A stretch of DNA of 64,000 nt from Streptomyces albus subsp. albus (GTDB taxonomy: Bacteria > Actinomycetota > Actinomycetes > Streptomycetales > Streptomycetaceae). Under the pieces are notes generated by a model that searched no databases, had not been told where the DNA came from, and saw nothing but the letters and a program-made list of their open reading frames with translations. Position 1 is the stretch's first letter; the number at the start of each line of letters is the position of its first letter. A program made the translations under genes and the position numbers. The stretch lies in assembly GCF_000719865.1 (NCBI RefSeq), contig NZ_JOID01000027.1, positions 1-64,000 of the forward strand, in the 5' to 3' direction. Shown in pieces: positions 26,081 to 34,707 of the stretch.

Positions 26081-26140
26081 CGTCTCCCGACGCTTCCCGC
26101 CGTCTCCCGACGCTTCCCGCCGCCTCCCGCCGCCTCCCGC
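26081..26140. repeat. 20-bp perfect tandem duplication plus 10-bp doublet
   Basis: CGTCTCCCGACGCTTCCCGC is present twice in direct tandem (26081-26100, 26101-26120), then CGCCTCCCGC twice (26121-26140), just past the stop of the response-regulator gene. Confidence 0.85.
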
Positions 26141-26162
26141 CGGCGGCCGGACCCGCCCCGGC

Positions 26163-26957
26163 TCACACGCTGCCGCCGCCCGGGGTGACCAGGCCGATCT
26201 CGTACGCGAAGACGGCGGCCTGGGTGCGGTCCCGCAGGCCGAGCTTGACCAGGACGCGGCTCACGTGGGTCTTCACCGTCGCCTCCGAGACCGTCAGCCG
26301 GGCCGCGATCTCCCCGTTGGAGAGCCCCTGCGCGATGAGCGCCAGCACCTCCGTTTCCCGCTCGGTGAGATCCCGGATGCGGTCCATGCGCGGGGCGCGG
26401 GGGGCGCCGAGGCGGGTGAACTCGGCGAGCAGCCGTTTGGTGACGGTGGGCGCCAGCAGGGCCTCGCCCGCCGCCACGATGCGTACGGCGTCGGCGAGTT
26501 GGCGGGCCGAGGCGTCCTTGAGCAGGAAGCCGCTGGCACCGGCGCGCAGCGCCTCGTAGACGTACTCGTCGAGGTCGAAGGTGGTGAGGATCAGCACGCG
26601 CGGGCGGCCGCCCTCCTCGCGCTCGGCCGCGATCCGCCGGGTGGCCTCCAGACCGTTGGTGCCGGGCATCCGGACGTCCATCAGCACGACGTCGGGCCGC
26701 AGGCGCGCCGCCCGCACGGCCGCCTGCTCGCCGTCCACCGCCTCGCCGACCACCTCGATGCCCGGCTGGGCGCCGAGGAGGACGGAGAAGCCCTCCCGCA
26801 CCATCGCCTGGTCGTCGGCGATCAGGACGCGGATGGGGGCGGAGGGGTCCCGGACGGGGACGGGGGCCGGGCTGGAGTCCGGGCCGGGGGCGGGTGTGCC
26901 GTGGTCCGGGGCGGAGGCGGGGCCGTGGCCGCCGGCGGCGGCGTCGGCGTGCGTCAC
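26163..26957 (-). CDS. NarL/LuxR-family response regulator
   Basis: 264 residues. After an Ala/Gly/Pro-rich tail of about 40 residues comes a receiver domain (IRVLIADDQAMVREGF, VVLMDVRMPGTNGLE with the phosphoacceptor Asp, LTTFDLDEYVYEAL, FLLKDAS) and a C-terminal LuxR HTH (LTERETEVLALIAQGLSNGEIAARLTVSEATVKTHVSRVLVKLGLRDR). It accepts phosphate from the kinase encoded just upstream, whose stop overlaps this GTG by 4 bp (GTGA). Target genes are not evident. Confidence 0.96.
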   Translation of the reverse strand: MTHADAAAGGHGPASAPDHGTPAPGPDSSPAPVPVRDPSAPIRVLIADDQAMVREGFSVLLGAQPGIEVVGEAVDGEQAAVRAARLRPDVVLMDVRMPGTNGLEATRRIAAEREEGGRPRVLILTTFDLDEYVYEALRAGASGFLLKDASARQLADAVRIVAAGEALLAPTVTKRLLAEFTRLGAPRAPRMDRIRDLTERETEVLALIAQGLSNGEIAARLTVSEATVKTHVSRVLVKLGLRDRTQAAVFAYEIGLVTPGGGSV

Positions 26958-28474
26958 GAGCGGCCCTCCGAACGGTCGGTGCGGTCGGTGCGGTCGGTGC
27001 GGTCGGCGCGGTCCGCGCTCTCCGGGCCGTCCGGGTCCGTCTTGGTCAGGGCCACCGGGGTGTGCGGGCGCAGCGGCGCCGGTTCCCGCCCGGGCCGGGG
27101 CTCGCCCGCGCCCTCGCCCGGGGCCGTACTCGTGCCCGGGACCGTGCCCGCGCCCGTGCCGCGCCCGCCGGGCGTCCCGCGCTCCTCGTTCTCGGCCGGT
27201 CCGGCGGGCAGGAAGGCCGTGACCTCGAATCCGCCCTCGACCGTCGGTTCGGCCCTCAGTTCGCCGCCCAGCATCACGGCCCGCTCCCGCATGCCCGTCA
27301 CGCCGTGCCCCATCCCGGGCGACGGGGACACCGGCCCGGTCGGCGCCGTGTTGACGATGCGCAGCCCGATGCCCGTCAGGACGTAGGACAGTTCGACCCG
27401 CACCCGCGAACCCGGGGCGTGCCGCAGCGCGTTGCTCAGCGCCTCCTGGACGATCCGGTACGCCGACAGTTCCACACCCTGCGGCAGCGGCCGCTCCGCG
27501 CCCGTGCGGGCGATCTCCACGTCCAGGCCCACGTCCCGGACGCCCTGGACGAGTTCGTCGAGGCGGGACAGGTCCGGCTGCGGCGCGTCCGGCACACCCA
27601 GGGACCCGGCGCCCTCGAACCGCAGCACGCCCAGCACGCGGCGCAGCTCGGACAGGGCTTCGACGGCGCTCTCCCGGATGGTGCCGAAGCTGCGGGTCAG
27701 TTCCTCCGGGGGGTTCTCGACGCGGTACGGGGCCGCCTCGGCCTGGATCGCGATCACCGACATGTGGTGGGCCACCACGTCGTGCAGCTCACGCGCGATC
27801 CGGGCCCGCTCCTCCAGCGCGGTGTGCTTGCCGCGCACGTCCGCGACCAGCGTCTCCTGCTCCTCCACCCGGTTCCGCGCCAGCCACCAGCCGCGCAGCG
27901 CGACCACCGTGCCGAGGACACAGCCGGAGAAGATCGCCACCGGGAAGACCACATAGGCGTTCCCGGGGTGGAAGACGAGGGCGGCCAAACCCACGGACAG
28001 CACGGCGATCGCCCACATCTCCAGGGCGACCCGGGGCCGGGACCGCAGCGCGACCACGACCATCACGCCCAGCAGCGCCAGAACCCCCGGCCCCTGCCAT
28101 CCGGACGTCACCGTCATGAAGAGGAAGACACCGAGCGACACCCACCAGGCGCCCAGCGGCCGGAACAGAGCGAGCATCAGCGGCACCGTCTGGGCCAGCC
28201 CGAGGATCACCACCAGGAAAGTGGGCCGCTCCCAGGGCGCCGCGGTCATGTCCAGCAGCAGCAGGAACAGCGCCAGGGACCCGACGAGCCAGTGCGTCAG
28301 CCAGCGGCCGCCCAGCCGCCGCAGCAGCGGGCGCTGCCGCAGACGCGCCGCGCTGACCGGGGGGAGGGGCCGGAACGCCCAGATGTCCCGGAGGAGGTCC
28401 TGCCGCAAGGTGTCCCAGACCGTCCGGGCTATCCGTGACTCGGTCCAGGCCGGAGTCGGCGTCGTCTCGTTCAT
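26954..28474 (-). CDS. DesK/NarX-type sensor histidine kinase
   Basis: 506 residues. Several membrane helices within the first 190 residues (little extracytoplasmic sequence between them), a coiled segment, the HisKA_3 box ARELHDVVAHHMSVIAIQAEA with the phosphorylatable His, and an HATPase_c domain (VQEALSNALRHAPGSRV, GMGHGVTGMRERA). The C-terminus is low-complexity and ends in a DRT repeat encoded by a 9-bp unit (GGTGCGGTC) near 26972-27010. The ATG at 28474 has no Shine-Dalgarno; TAGCGT (28482-28487, minus strand) is exactly 7 nt upstream, so the message is probably leaderless. It forms an operon with the response regulator. Confidence 0.95.
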   Translation of the reverse strand: MNETTPTPAWTESRIARTVWDTLRQDLLRDIWAFRPLPPVSAARLRQRPLLRRLGGRWLTHWLVGSLALFLLLLDMTAAPWERPTFLVVILGLAQTVPLMLALFRPLGAWWVSLGVFLFMTVTSGWQGPGVLALLGVMVVVALRSRPRVALEMWAIAVLSVGLAALVFHPGNAYVVFPVAIFSGCVLGTVVALRGWWLARNRVEEQETLVADVRGKHTALEERARIARELHDVVAHHMSVIAIQAEAAPYRVENPPEELTRSFGTIRESAVEALSELRRVLGVLRFEGAGSLGVPDAPQPDLSRLDELVQGVRDVGLDVEIARTGAERPLPQGVELSAYRIVQEALSNALRHAPGSRVRVELSYVLTGIGLRIVNTAPTGPVSPSPGMGHGVTGMRERAVMLGGELRAEPTVEGGFEVTAFLPAGPAENEERGTPGGRGTGAGTVPGTSTAPGEGAGEPRPGREPAPLRPHTPVALTKTDPDGPESADRADRTDRTDRTDRSEGRS

Positions 28475-28487
28475 ACGGTGAACGCTA
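28475..28487 (-). promoter_or_regulatory. Histidine kinase -10 box, leaderless start
   Basis: TAGCGT at 28482-28487 (minus strand) with a 7-nt gap to the ATG. The same hexamer and spacing precede the spermidine-synthase-like gene at 39953. Confidence 0.45.
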
Positions 28488-28666
28488 CGCACGCGGGCCC
28501 CCGGCGTCGTCACCGTGAATGCGGACTTCCCGGCATACGACTTGAGGATGACCCGGGGCCGGAGACGTCATCCCTGCTCATGCCCGGTCCGGGCCGGTCC
28601 CGCGCTTGCGCGGTTCTCGCCTGCCCGGCCCCGGCCCCGTCTTCCCGTCCCCCGGCAGCTCACGGT

Positions 28667-29701
28667 TCACCCTGCGGCGGTCTCCGGTGGGAAACCCCGC
28701 AGCGCGTCCAGCAGTTCGCCGAAGGCGGCGGTGCCCGGGGTGAGCGGTGCGTAGTGCCCGCTGCCGGGCCGCTCCCGGAGCTCCACCCGCGCACCGGCCC
28801 GGCGCGCGGCGGCGGCGTATGCACGGGAGAGTGCGAGGGGTACGTCCGGGTCGGCGGTGCCGTGCAGGATCGTCACCGGCGCGGCCGGGGGAGGCAGCAG
28901 CAACGGGTCGGTCAGCGGCAGGAGTTCCGCCACCGCGCCGGCCCCGCCGAGCAGCCCGGCGACCGCTCCCCGGCTCAGCCCCAGTTCATGGGCCCGCCCC
29001 AGCGCGGCGACCGGCGCGACGGCCACGACGCAGTCGGGGGCGGCGGATACCGCCGGGGTCCGGCGCGCGGACTGCGCGGGTCCGTCCGTTCCCGCCTCGG
29101 CCGCGCGCCCGGCCCCCACGCCCGTACACACGGCCGCCGCCCAGAGGGCGAGATGGCCACCGGCGGAGTGCCCGAGCAGCACGTGCCGACCGCGGTCGCT
29201 CGCTCCGGTGGACGGACGGCCGGTGCGCGGGGCGCCGTCGGGGCCGCCGTTCCGGGTGTCCTGGTCCTCCCAGGCCGTGGCGACGATCCGGGAGACGTCC
29301 TCGAAGGTCGCGGGCCAGCCGCCGCCGCCCCCGGCCCGGCGGTACTCGGCCAGTGCCACCGCGAAGCCGTGCCGGGCCAACGCGGCGGCGAACGGCGACA
29401 GATGGGTGCGGTCGTACGCCTCGCGCCAGAAGCCGCCGTGCAGGACCGTCACCCGGAGTCCCGGTTCCCGGGCGCCGTCCGTGCCGTCTGTGTCGTCCGT
29501 GTCGTCCGGCAGGTAGTAGTCGATCAGCTGGGACGGGTGCGGGCCGTAGCTCACGGTGCGCCGCGGCGCTTCCGGCGCCAGACCGAGCAGCGCGGTCTCC
29601 TCCGCCTCGGCGGCGGCACGGACGGCCTCATCCGTGGCGTCGGGAACCGCCCCGGCGGGCACCTGGTGGCGCCCGCCGGGGCTGTCGTCCGGTGCGGTCA
29701 T
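28667..29701 (-). CDS. Alpha/beta hydrolase, probable kynurenine formamidase
   Basis: 344 residues. HGGFWR (oxyanion-hole HGG motif), nucleophile elbow GHSAGGH, acidic residue in HGTADPDVP and catalytic His in SGHYAPLTP make a complete triad. The HGG-F-W form is that of the serine-hydrolase type of N-formylkynurenine formamidase (arylformamidase). The gene follows kynureninase with a 4-bp overlap (ATGA) in an operon started by tryptophan dioxygenase, which strongly suggests hydrolysis of N-formylkynurenine to kynurenine. A short Asp/Thr/Gly repeat (DDTDDTDGTDG) lies before the HGG motif. Confidence 0.85.
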   Translation of the reverse strand: MTAPDDSPGGRHQVPAGAVPDATDEAVRAAAEAEETALLGLAPEAPRRTVSYGPHPSQLIDYYLPDDTDDTDGTDGAREPGLRVTVLHGGFWREAYDRTHLSPFAAALARHGFAVALAEYRRAGGGGGWPATFEDVSRIVATAWEDQDTRNGGPDGAPRTGRPSTGASDRGRHVLLGHSAGGHLALWAAAVCTGVGAGRAAEAGTDGPAQSARRTPAVSAAPDCVVAVAPVAALGRAHELGLSRGAVAGLLGGAGAVAELLPLTDPLLLPPPAAPVTILHGTADPDVPLALSRAYAAAARRAGARVELRERPGSGHYAPLTPGTAAFGELLDALRGFPPETAAG

Positions 29702-31341
29702 GCCCCGGATCCGGGGTCCCGTGCCGCGTCCGCTGCGGTGTCCGCTGCGGCGTCCCGGCCTTCCGGAGCCGGGGCGCCGGAAGGTCCGGAGGTTCCTGGC
29801 AAGCCCCCGCCCGGGTGGCGTTCGGCCAGGACGTCCGCCAGCACCCGCGCCGCCCGTTCCGCGTCGGCGTAGCCCACGTAGAGCGGGGTGAAGCCGAAGC
29901 GGAGGACGTCCGGGCGGCGGAAGTCGCCGACGACCCCGCGCGCGATGAGCTCCCGCATGACCTCGTCCGCGTCCTCGCAGCGCAGCGCGACCTGGCTGCC
30001 CCGCTCGGCGTGCGCGGCGGGCGTCACGCACTCCACCCGCCCCGGCGGCACGTACGCTGCCACGCACTCCAGGAAGAAGTCCGTGAGCGCCAGGCTCTTG
30101 GCCCGGACGTCCTCCACCGCGATCCCGTCCCACACCTCCAGCGCCGTTTCCAGCGCCAGCATCGACAGGATGTCCGGGGTGCCGACGCGGCCGCGCAGGG
30201 CACCGCCGGCGGGCGCGTACGAGGGCGCCATCCCGAACGGGTCGGCGTGCGAGTTCCAGCCCGGCAGCGGGGAGTCGAAGCGGGACTGGAGCTCGCGCCG
30301 CACGTAGAGGAAGGCCGGTGAACCCGGCCCGCCGTTGAGGTACTTGTACGTGCAGCCGACGGCCAGGTCCACGCCGTGCGCGTCGAGCCCGACGGGCAGG
30401 GCGCCCGCGCTGTGGCAGAGGTCCCACACCACCAGGGCGCCCGCCGCGTGCGCGGCCGCGGTCGTGCCGGGCAGGTCGTGCAGCCGCCCGGTGCGGTAGT
30501 CGACGTGGTTGACCAGCGCCACGGCCGTGCGCGGCCCGCAGGCCGCGCCGATCTCCCCGGCGGGGACGGCGCGGATGCGGCAGCCGGTCATGCGCGCGGC
30601 CGACTCGGCGATGTAGCCGTCCGTGGGGAAGGTCTCCGCGTCGACGAGGATCTCGTCGCGCACCGGCCCGGAACCCGCACCGCCGGGCTGACCTCCCGGC
30701 TCCCCGCCGCCAGCTCCGGCCCCCGCCGCCTGCGGCAGCGAACCGGCCCGCGCCAGCGGTCCGTCGGCGGCCGGCGCGGACGGCAGGCCGCCGTGCCCGC
30801 CGGCGACTCCAGCGGATCCCGGGGCACCAGCCGTGCCGGGGGCGCCTCCGGCTCCCGCCGCACCGGAGCCGCCGAGGGTGCCCGGGGCACCTTCCTGCGC
30901 GATCCGTACGGCCGCGACGACGGCCTTGAAGAGGTTGACGCTGGTGGAGTCGCCGACCACGATCTGGCCGGGCGCGGCGCCGACGAGCGGCGCGATCCGG
31001 TCGCCGATCCGCTCCGGCGCCTCCCACCAGCCGCTCTCCGTCCAGGAGCGGATGCGCATCCGCCCCCACTCGTGCTCGACCACCTCGGCGACGCGGCCGG
31101 GCACACCGGCGGGCAGCGCCCCGAGAGAGTTGCCGTCGAGGTAGACGGCGGCGTTCCCGTCGGAGGGCCGCTCCAGCAGGAAGCGGGCGCGGAGCCCCGC
31201 CAGCGGGTCACCGGCGTCCAGCCGTGCGGCCCGGCCGGCGAGCGCGGTCGCGTCGTCCGCCGCCCCGGGGTCATCCGCGGCCCCGGCGGTGCCCGCCGCC
31301 CCGGCGGAACCCGCGGAGCGCTGGTCCGTGGTCTCAGACAT
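29698..31341 (-). CDS. kynU: Kynureninase
   Basis: PLP enzyme splitting kynurenine to anthranilate and alanine. Core motifs: YLDGNSLGALP near the start, DSTSVNLFKAV, VWDLCHSAGALP (PLP-binding Asp) and CTYKYLNGGPGSPAF with the Schiff-base Lys. At 547 residues it is well over the usual 410-430. A Gly/Ala/Pro-rich insertion of about 70 residues lies between AVRIAQEG and DEILVDAETFP, with an Ala/Gly-rich N-terminal extension and a C-terminal tail. The ATG overlaps the end of the dioxygenase gene by 8 nt. Confidence 0.95.
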   Translation of the reverse strand: MSETTDQRSAGSAGAAGTAGAADDPGAADDATALAGRAARLDAGDPLAGLRARFLLERPSDGNAAVYLDGNSLGALPAGVPGRVAEVVEHEWGRMRIRSWTESGWWEAPERIGDRIAPLVGAAPGQIVVGDSTSVNLFKAVVAAVRIAQEGAPGTLGGSGAAGAGGAPGTAGAPGSAGVAGGHGGLPSAPAADGPLARAGSLPQAAGAGAGGGEPGGQPGGAGSGPVRDEILVDAETFPTDGYIAESAARMTGCRIRAVPAGEIGAACGPRTAVALVNHVDYRTGRLHDLPGTTAAAHAAGALVVWDLCHSAGALPVGLDAHGVDLAVGCTYKYLNGGPGSPAFLYVRRELQSRFDSPLPGWNSHADPFGMAPSYAPAGGALRGRVGTPDILSMLALETALEVWDGIAVEDVRAKSLALTDFFLECVAAYVPPGRVECVTPAAHAERGSQVALRCEDADEVMRELIARGVVGDFRRPDVLRFGFTPLYVGYADAERAARVLADVLAERHPGGGLPGTSGPSGAPAPEGRDAAADTAADAARDPGSGA

Positions 31342-32179
31342 GGCTGCGCGCCGTCCACAGCTCGGGGAAGACGTTCCGCCGGGCCCGCTTCTCCAGCCAG
31401 GAGACGCCCGGGGAGCCGCCCGTGCCGGTCTTGGCGCCCATGGCCCGCCGGGTCGCCACCAGATGGTCGTTCTTCCAGCGCCACACCAGCTCGGCGACCT
31501 CGGTCAGCGCCTCGCCGAGCTGCACCAGTTCGTCCTCCTGGGAGCCGGAGTAGATCCGCGCCCAGATCTCCTCGACGGCCGGGTGCGGGTCATAGCGCAG
31601 GGTGAGGTCGCGTTCGAGCACCTCGGCCGGGACGGCGTGGCCGCGCCGGGCGAGCAGCCGCAGCACCTCGTCGTAGAGGCCGGGCTCGCCGAGCGCCTTC
31701 TCCAGCTCGGCGTGCACGCGGGGCGCCCCCCGGTGCGGTACGAGCATGGACGCCGACTTGTCGCCCAGCAGGAACTCCATCCGCCGGTACATCGCGGACT
31801 GGAAACCGGAGCCCTCGCCGAGCGCGCCCCGGTAGGCGTTGAACTGGGCGGGGGTGATGTGCGCGAGCGGCTCCCAGGAGGCGTTGAGCGCGCGCAGCTC
31901 GTACTCGGACCGCTTGAGCGCCGCCATGGCCACCGGCAGGTCGTCCCGGCGGAGGGCCTGCGCGGCCGTCTCCCATTCGTGGACGATCACGGTGAACCAC
32001 AGCTCCATCACCTGGGTGGTCACCAGGAAGACCATCTCGCCCGGCTCGTCGGAGAGCGGGTGCTGCAGGTGGGTGAGGACGTCCGCCTTGACGTAGTCCT
32101 CGTAGGGGGTGGTGCCCCGGAAGTCGAGGTTCGGGGTCTCCGAACCGGCTTCGGGCAGGTCGTGCTGTGCCGTCGACAT
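31334..32179 (-). CDS. kynA: Tryptophan 2,3-dioxygenase
   Basis: 281 residues, standard bacterial length. Haem enzyme that opens the indole ring of tryptophan to N-formylkynurenine. Diagnostic stretches: LDFRGTTPYEDYVKAD, LVTTQVMELWFTVIVHEW (the His is the substrate-base region), SGFQSAMYRRMEFLLGD and WRWKNDHLVATRRAMG with a conserved C-terminal His and Arg. GAGGAG is 7 nt before the ATG. First gene of a three-gene tryptophan-to-anthranilate operon; the same trio is known in S. coelicolor. Confidence 0.96.
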   Translation of the reverse strand: MSTAQHDLPEAGSETPNLDFRGTTPYEDYVKADVLTHLQHPLSDEPGEMVFLVTTQVMELWFTVIVHEWETAAQALRRDDLPVAMAALKRSEYELRALNASWEPLAHITPAQFNAYRGALGEGSGFQSAMYRRMEFLLGDKSASMLVPHRGAPRVHAELEKALGEPGLYDEVLRLLARRGHAVPAEVLERDLTLRYDPHPAVEEIWARIYSGSQEDELVQLGEALTEVAELVWRWKNDHLVATRRAMGAKTGTGGSPGVSWLEKRARRNVFPELWTARSHV

Positions 32180-32328
32180 CGCTGTCTCCTCGTACTGCGT
32201 GCTCCCGGGTAGCGGTCCGCCCCTTCCTCTCGGCATCGGAGCCCCGGTCCCCTCTCGGATCCCGCCCGCACGGTCGGCGCGGAGCGGAACCCTCCGCGCA
32301 TCATCCGTGGCCGCGGGCGCCACGGCAA

Positions 32329-32356
32329 GGGCCGGCCGTGTGAGCACGGCCGGCCC
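32329..32356 (-). terminator. DUF3151 gene terminator
   Basis: Perfect 12-bp stem (GGGCCGGCCGTG / CACGGCCGGCCC) with a TGAG tetraloop, 25 nt past the stop at 32381. Confidence 0.85.
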
Positions 32357-32380
32357 GGACGGGAGACGTCGTCGCGCCGC

Positions 32381-32794
32381 TCAGCCGAGGGTCTCGGCGG
32401 CGGTCGGCGAGGACTCGCGCAGGAAGGTGCTGCAGCGCTCGTACTCCTCCTGCTCCCCGATCGCCTGGGCGGCGCGCGCGAGGGCGTGCAGGGAGCGCAG
32501 GAAGCCCCTGTTCGGCTCGTGCTCGAACGGGACCGGTCCGTGGCCCTTCCAGCCGTTGCGGCGCAGGGAGTCCAGGCCCCGGTGGTAGCCGGTGCGGGCG
32601 TAGGCGTACGACTCGACCACGCGGCCGTTCTCGTACGCCTCGTCGGCGAGCTGGGCCCAGGCCAGCGAGGAGGACGGGTACTTGGCGGCGACCTCGGCGG
32701 GGGCCGAGCCGGAGGCGAGCAGTTCGCGGGGCTCCGGGTCGTCGGGCAGGCGGGTCGGGGGCGGTCCCCCGAGCAGGTTCTCGTGTGTGGCCAT
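32381..32794 (-). CDS. DUF3151 family protein
   Basis: 137 residues, an actinobacterial conserved family of unknown function. Recognised by NLLGGPPPTRLPDDPEPRELL at the N-terminus, YPSSSLAWAQLADEAYENG and YAYARTGYHRGLDSLRRNGWKG. The helical repeats resemble TPR-like pairs. It is conserved next to fba in streptomycetes as far as I recall. No Shine-Dalgarno; a CAGACT hexamer ends 6 nt before the ATG, so a leaderless message is possible. Confidence 0.92.
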   Translation of the reverse strand: MATHENLLGGPPPTRLPDDPEPRELLASGSAPAEVAAKYPSSSLAWAQLADEAYENGRVVESYAYARTGYHRGLDSLRRNGWKGHGPVPFEHEPNRGFLRSLHALARAAQAIGEQEEYERCSTFLRESSPTAAETLG

Positions 32795-32843
32795 GCGCCC
32801 AGTCTGCCTGCCGGGCGCGCGGAACGGACGGGCGCGGTGGGGT

Positions 32844-32891
32844 GCGGCCCGTGGCGCGGCCCGTGGCGCGGCCCGTAACGCGGCCCGTGGT
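32844..32891. repeat. Four 12-bp tandem repeats
   Basis: GCGGCCCGTGGC repeated four times (third and fourth copies with one or two changes) between the DUF3151 start and the fba terminator. Confidence 0.8.
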
Positions 32892-32921
32892 ACGGGCTCC
32901 GCCGCGGGGAGCCCGGACGCA

Positions 32922-32970
32922 CGGAAGCCCGGCGGCCGGGACCTCTACGGTCGCGGCCACCGGGCTTCCG
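32922..32970 (-). terminator. fba terminator
   Basis: Outer 11-bp perfect arms (CGGAAGCCCGG / CCGGGCTTCCG) around an inner GC-rich stem with a CTCTA-containing loop, downstream of the fba stop. Confidence 0.75.
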
Positions 32971-33055
32971 GTGCGCACTGCGCGGCGCGGCGCCGCCGCC
33001 GGTGAGGCCGCCGCCGGTGAGCCGGTACGGCACCGCGGCGGGTCGCTTCAGGCGG

Positions 33056-34078
33056 TTACTTCAGCTTGGTGCCGGTGGAGCGGAGGTGGGAGCAGGCCTG
33101 CGCGACGCGCTGCGCCATGCCCTCCTCGGCCTTCTTGCCCCAGCTGCGCGGGTCGTAGGTCTTCTTGTCGCCGACCTCGCCGTCGACCTTCAGCACACCG
33201 TCGTAGTTGCGGAACATGTGGTCCGCGACCGGGCGCGTGAAGGCGTACTGGGTGTCCGTGTCGAGGTTCATCTTGACGACACCGTTCTCCAGCGCGGTCA
33301 GGATCTCCTGCTCGGTGGAGCCGGAGCCGCCGTGGAAGACGAAGTCGAACGGGTCGGCCTTGCCGGCCTTCGCGGCCACGCCGTCCTGGAGCTCGCGCAG
33401 CAGGTCGGGGCGGAGGACGACGTTGCCCGGCTTGTAGACGCCGTGCACGTTGCCGAAGGAGGCGGCCAGCAGATAGCGGCCGTTCTCGCCGAAGCCCAGC
33501 GCCTCGGCGGTCCGCTCCACGTCGGAGACGGTGGTGTAGAGCTCGTCGTTGATCTCGTGCGAGACGCCGTCCTCCTCGCCGCCGGTCGGGGTGATCTCGA
33601 CCTCAAGGATGATCTTGGCCTTGACGGCCTCGGCGAGCAGCTCGCGCGCGATGGCGAGGTTGTCGTCCAGGATCTCGGCGGAGCCGTCCCACATGTGGGA
33701 CTGGAACAGCGGGTTGCGGCCGGCGGCGACGCGCTCCTGCGAGAGCTTGAGCAGCGGCCGTACGTAGCCGTCGAGCTTGCCCTTGGGGCAGTGGTCGGTG
33801 TGCAGCGCGATGTTGACCGGGTACTTCTCGGCGACGATGTGCGCGAACTCGGCCAGCGCGACCGCGCCGGTGACCATGTCCTTGCTGTACTGGCCGCCGA
33901 GGAACTCGGCACCGCCGGTGGAGATCTGGACGATGCCGTCGCTCTCGGCCTCGGCGAAACCGCGGAGGGCCGCGTGCAGGGTCTGGGACGAGGTCACGTT
34001 GATGGCCGGGTAGGCGAACTTGCCTGCCTTCGCCCGGTCGAGCATCTCGTTGTAGACCTCGGGGGTTGCGATAGGCAT
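33056..34078 (-). CDS. fbaA: Class II fructose-bisphosphate aldolase
   Basis: 340 residues. Zinc-dependent cleavage of fructose 1,6-bisphosphate in glycolysis, reversed in gluconeogenesis. Metal and substrate sites are visible: HTDHCPKGKLDGYV (metal His and catalytic Asp region), SSFGNVHGVYKPGN and FHGGSGST. It is the long (class IIA, FbaA) form. AAGGAG lies 8 nt upstream of the ATG. Monocistronic, with its own terminator. Confidence 0.97.
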   Translation of the reverse strand: MPIATPEVYNEMLDRAKAGKFAYPAINVTSSQTLHAALRGFAEAESDGIVQISTGGAEFLGGQYSKDMVTGAVALAEFAHIVAEKYPVNIALHTDHCPKGKLDGYVRPLLKLSQERVAAGRNPLFQSHMWDGSAEILDDNLAIARELLAEAVKAKIILEVEITPTGGEEDGVSHEINDELYTTVSDVERTAEALGFGENGRYLLAASFGNVHGVYKPGNVVLRPDLLRELQDGVAAKAGKADPFDFVFHGGSGSTEQEILTALENGVVKMNLDTDTQYAFTRPVADHMFRNYDGVLKVDGEVGDKKTYDPRSWGKKAEEGMAQRVAQACSHLRSTGTKLK

Positions 34079-34707
34079 CTGTCGGCTCCTTGTGAATGTG
34101 CCGGTTATTCGAGTAGGCCCTGACCTAGGGGCGACATCATCGTCTGGGGGTCATCCTCCCAGATACGGCGTTCCGCTCCACACCACCCAAGCGGACGAAC
34201 CGGACGCGGCGGTGAGGGTTTCACGTGAAACCCCCCGACCGTGGCTGAACTCCCGTTCGCGGGGCGGATTCTGGCCCCTTCGACCCCGGGCCCGGAAGGG
34301 CCGAACGGGACGGCGACGACCGCCGGACGGGCCGCAAGCGGGGCGGGCCGGACGGGTGACCGGAACGGGCCGGGCACGACCGAGGCCCGGGCGCTCCGGA
34401 CGGTCCGGGCGCTCCGGGCGGTCCGGGCGGTCCGGGCGGTCCGGGCGGTCCGGGCCCGAGGGTCCGTACGGCCCGGCAGCCCGGAGATCACCATGTGCCC
34501 GGCAGTCCGGCAGTCCGGCAGTCCAACGGCTCGGCAGCCCGGACGGGGTGGCCCGGCCACCCGGCTCCGGACGCCCCCCGGCCGCCGCGCTGCCCAGCCG
34601 CCCCACCTGGCCGGCGGTCCGGCCTTCGGTGGCTCGGTGGTCCGGTGGCTCGGTGGTCTGCGGCTCGGTGGTCTGCGGCTCGGTGGTCCGGCGGCCCCGC
34701 CGGTGTC
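34079..34707. repeat. Repeat-rich 630-bp intergenic region with parS
   Basis: Holds the fba promoter region, a parS site (34216-34233) and several families of direct repeats: CGGTCCGGG-type nonamers at about 34390-34455, the octamer GGCAGTCC three times at 34501-34524, and GGCTCGGTGGTC-type units at about 34630-34690. No convincing gene is present in either direction. Confidence 0.75.
34216..34233. promoter_or_regulatory. parS centromere site
   Basis: GGGTTTCACGTGAAACCC is a perfect 18-bp palindrome containing GTTTCACGTGAAAC, the conserved core of the bacterial parS site bound by ParB. It differs from TGTTTCACGTGAAACA only at the outermost base pair. It is intergenic (fba-pyrE) and suits an origin-proximal position. 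Confidence 0.92.

Noticed and set aside
34380..34700. CRISPR-like array in the fba-pyrE gap
   Set aside because: The repeats are 8-12 bp, contiguous and without spacers, so they are simple tandem repeats.
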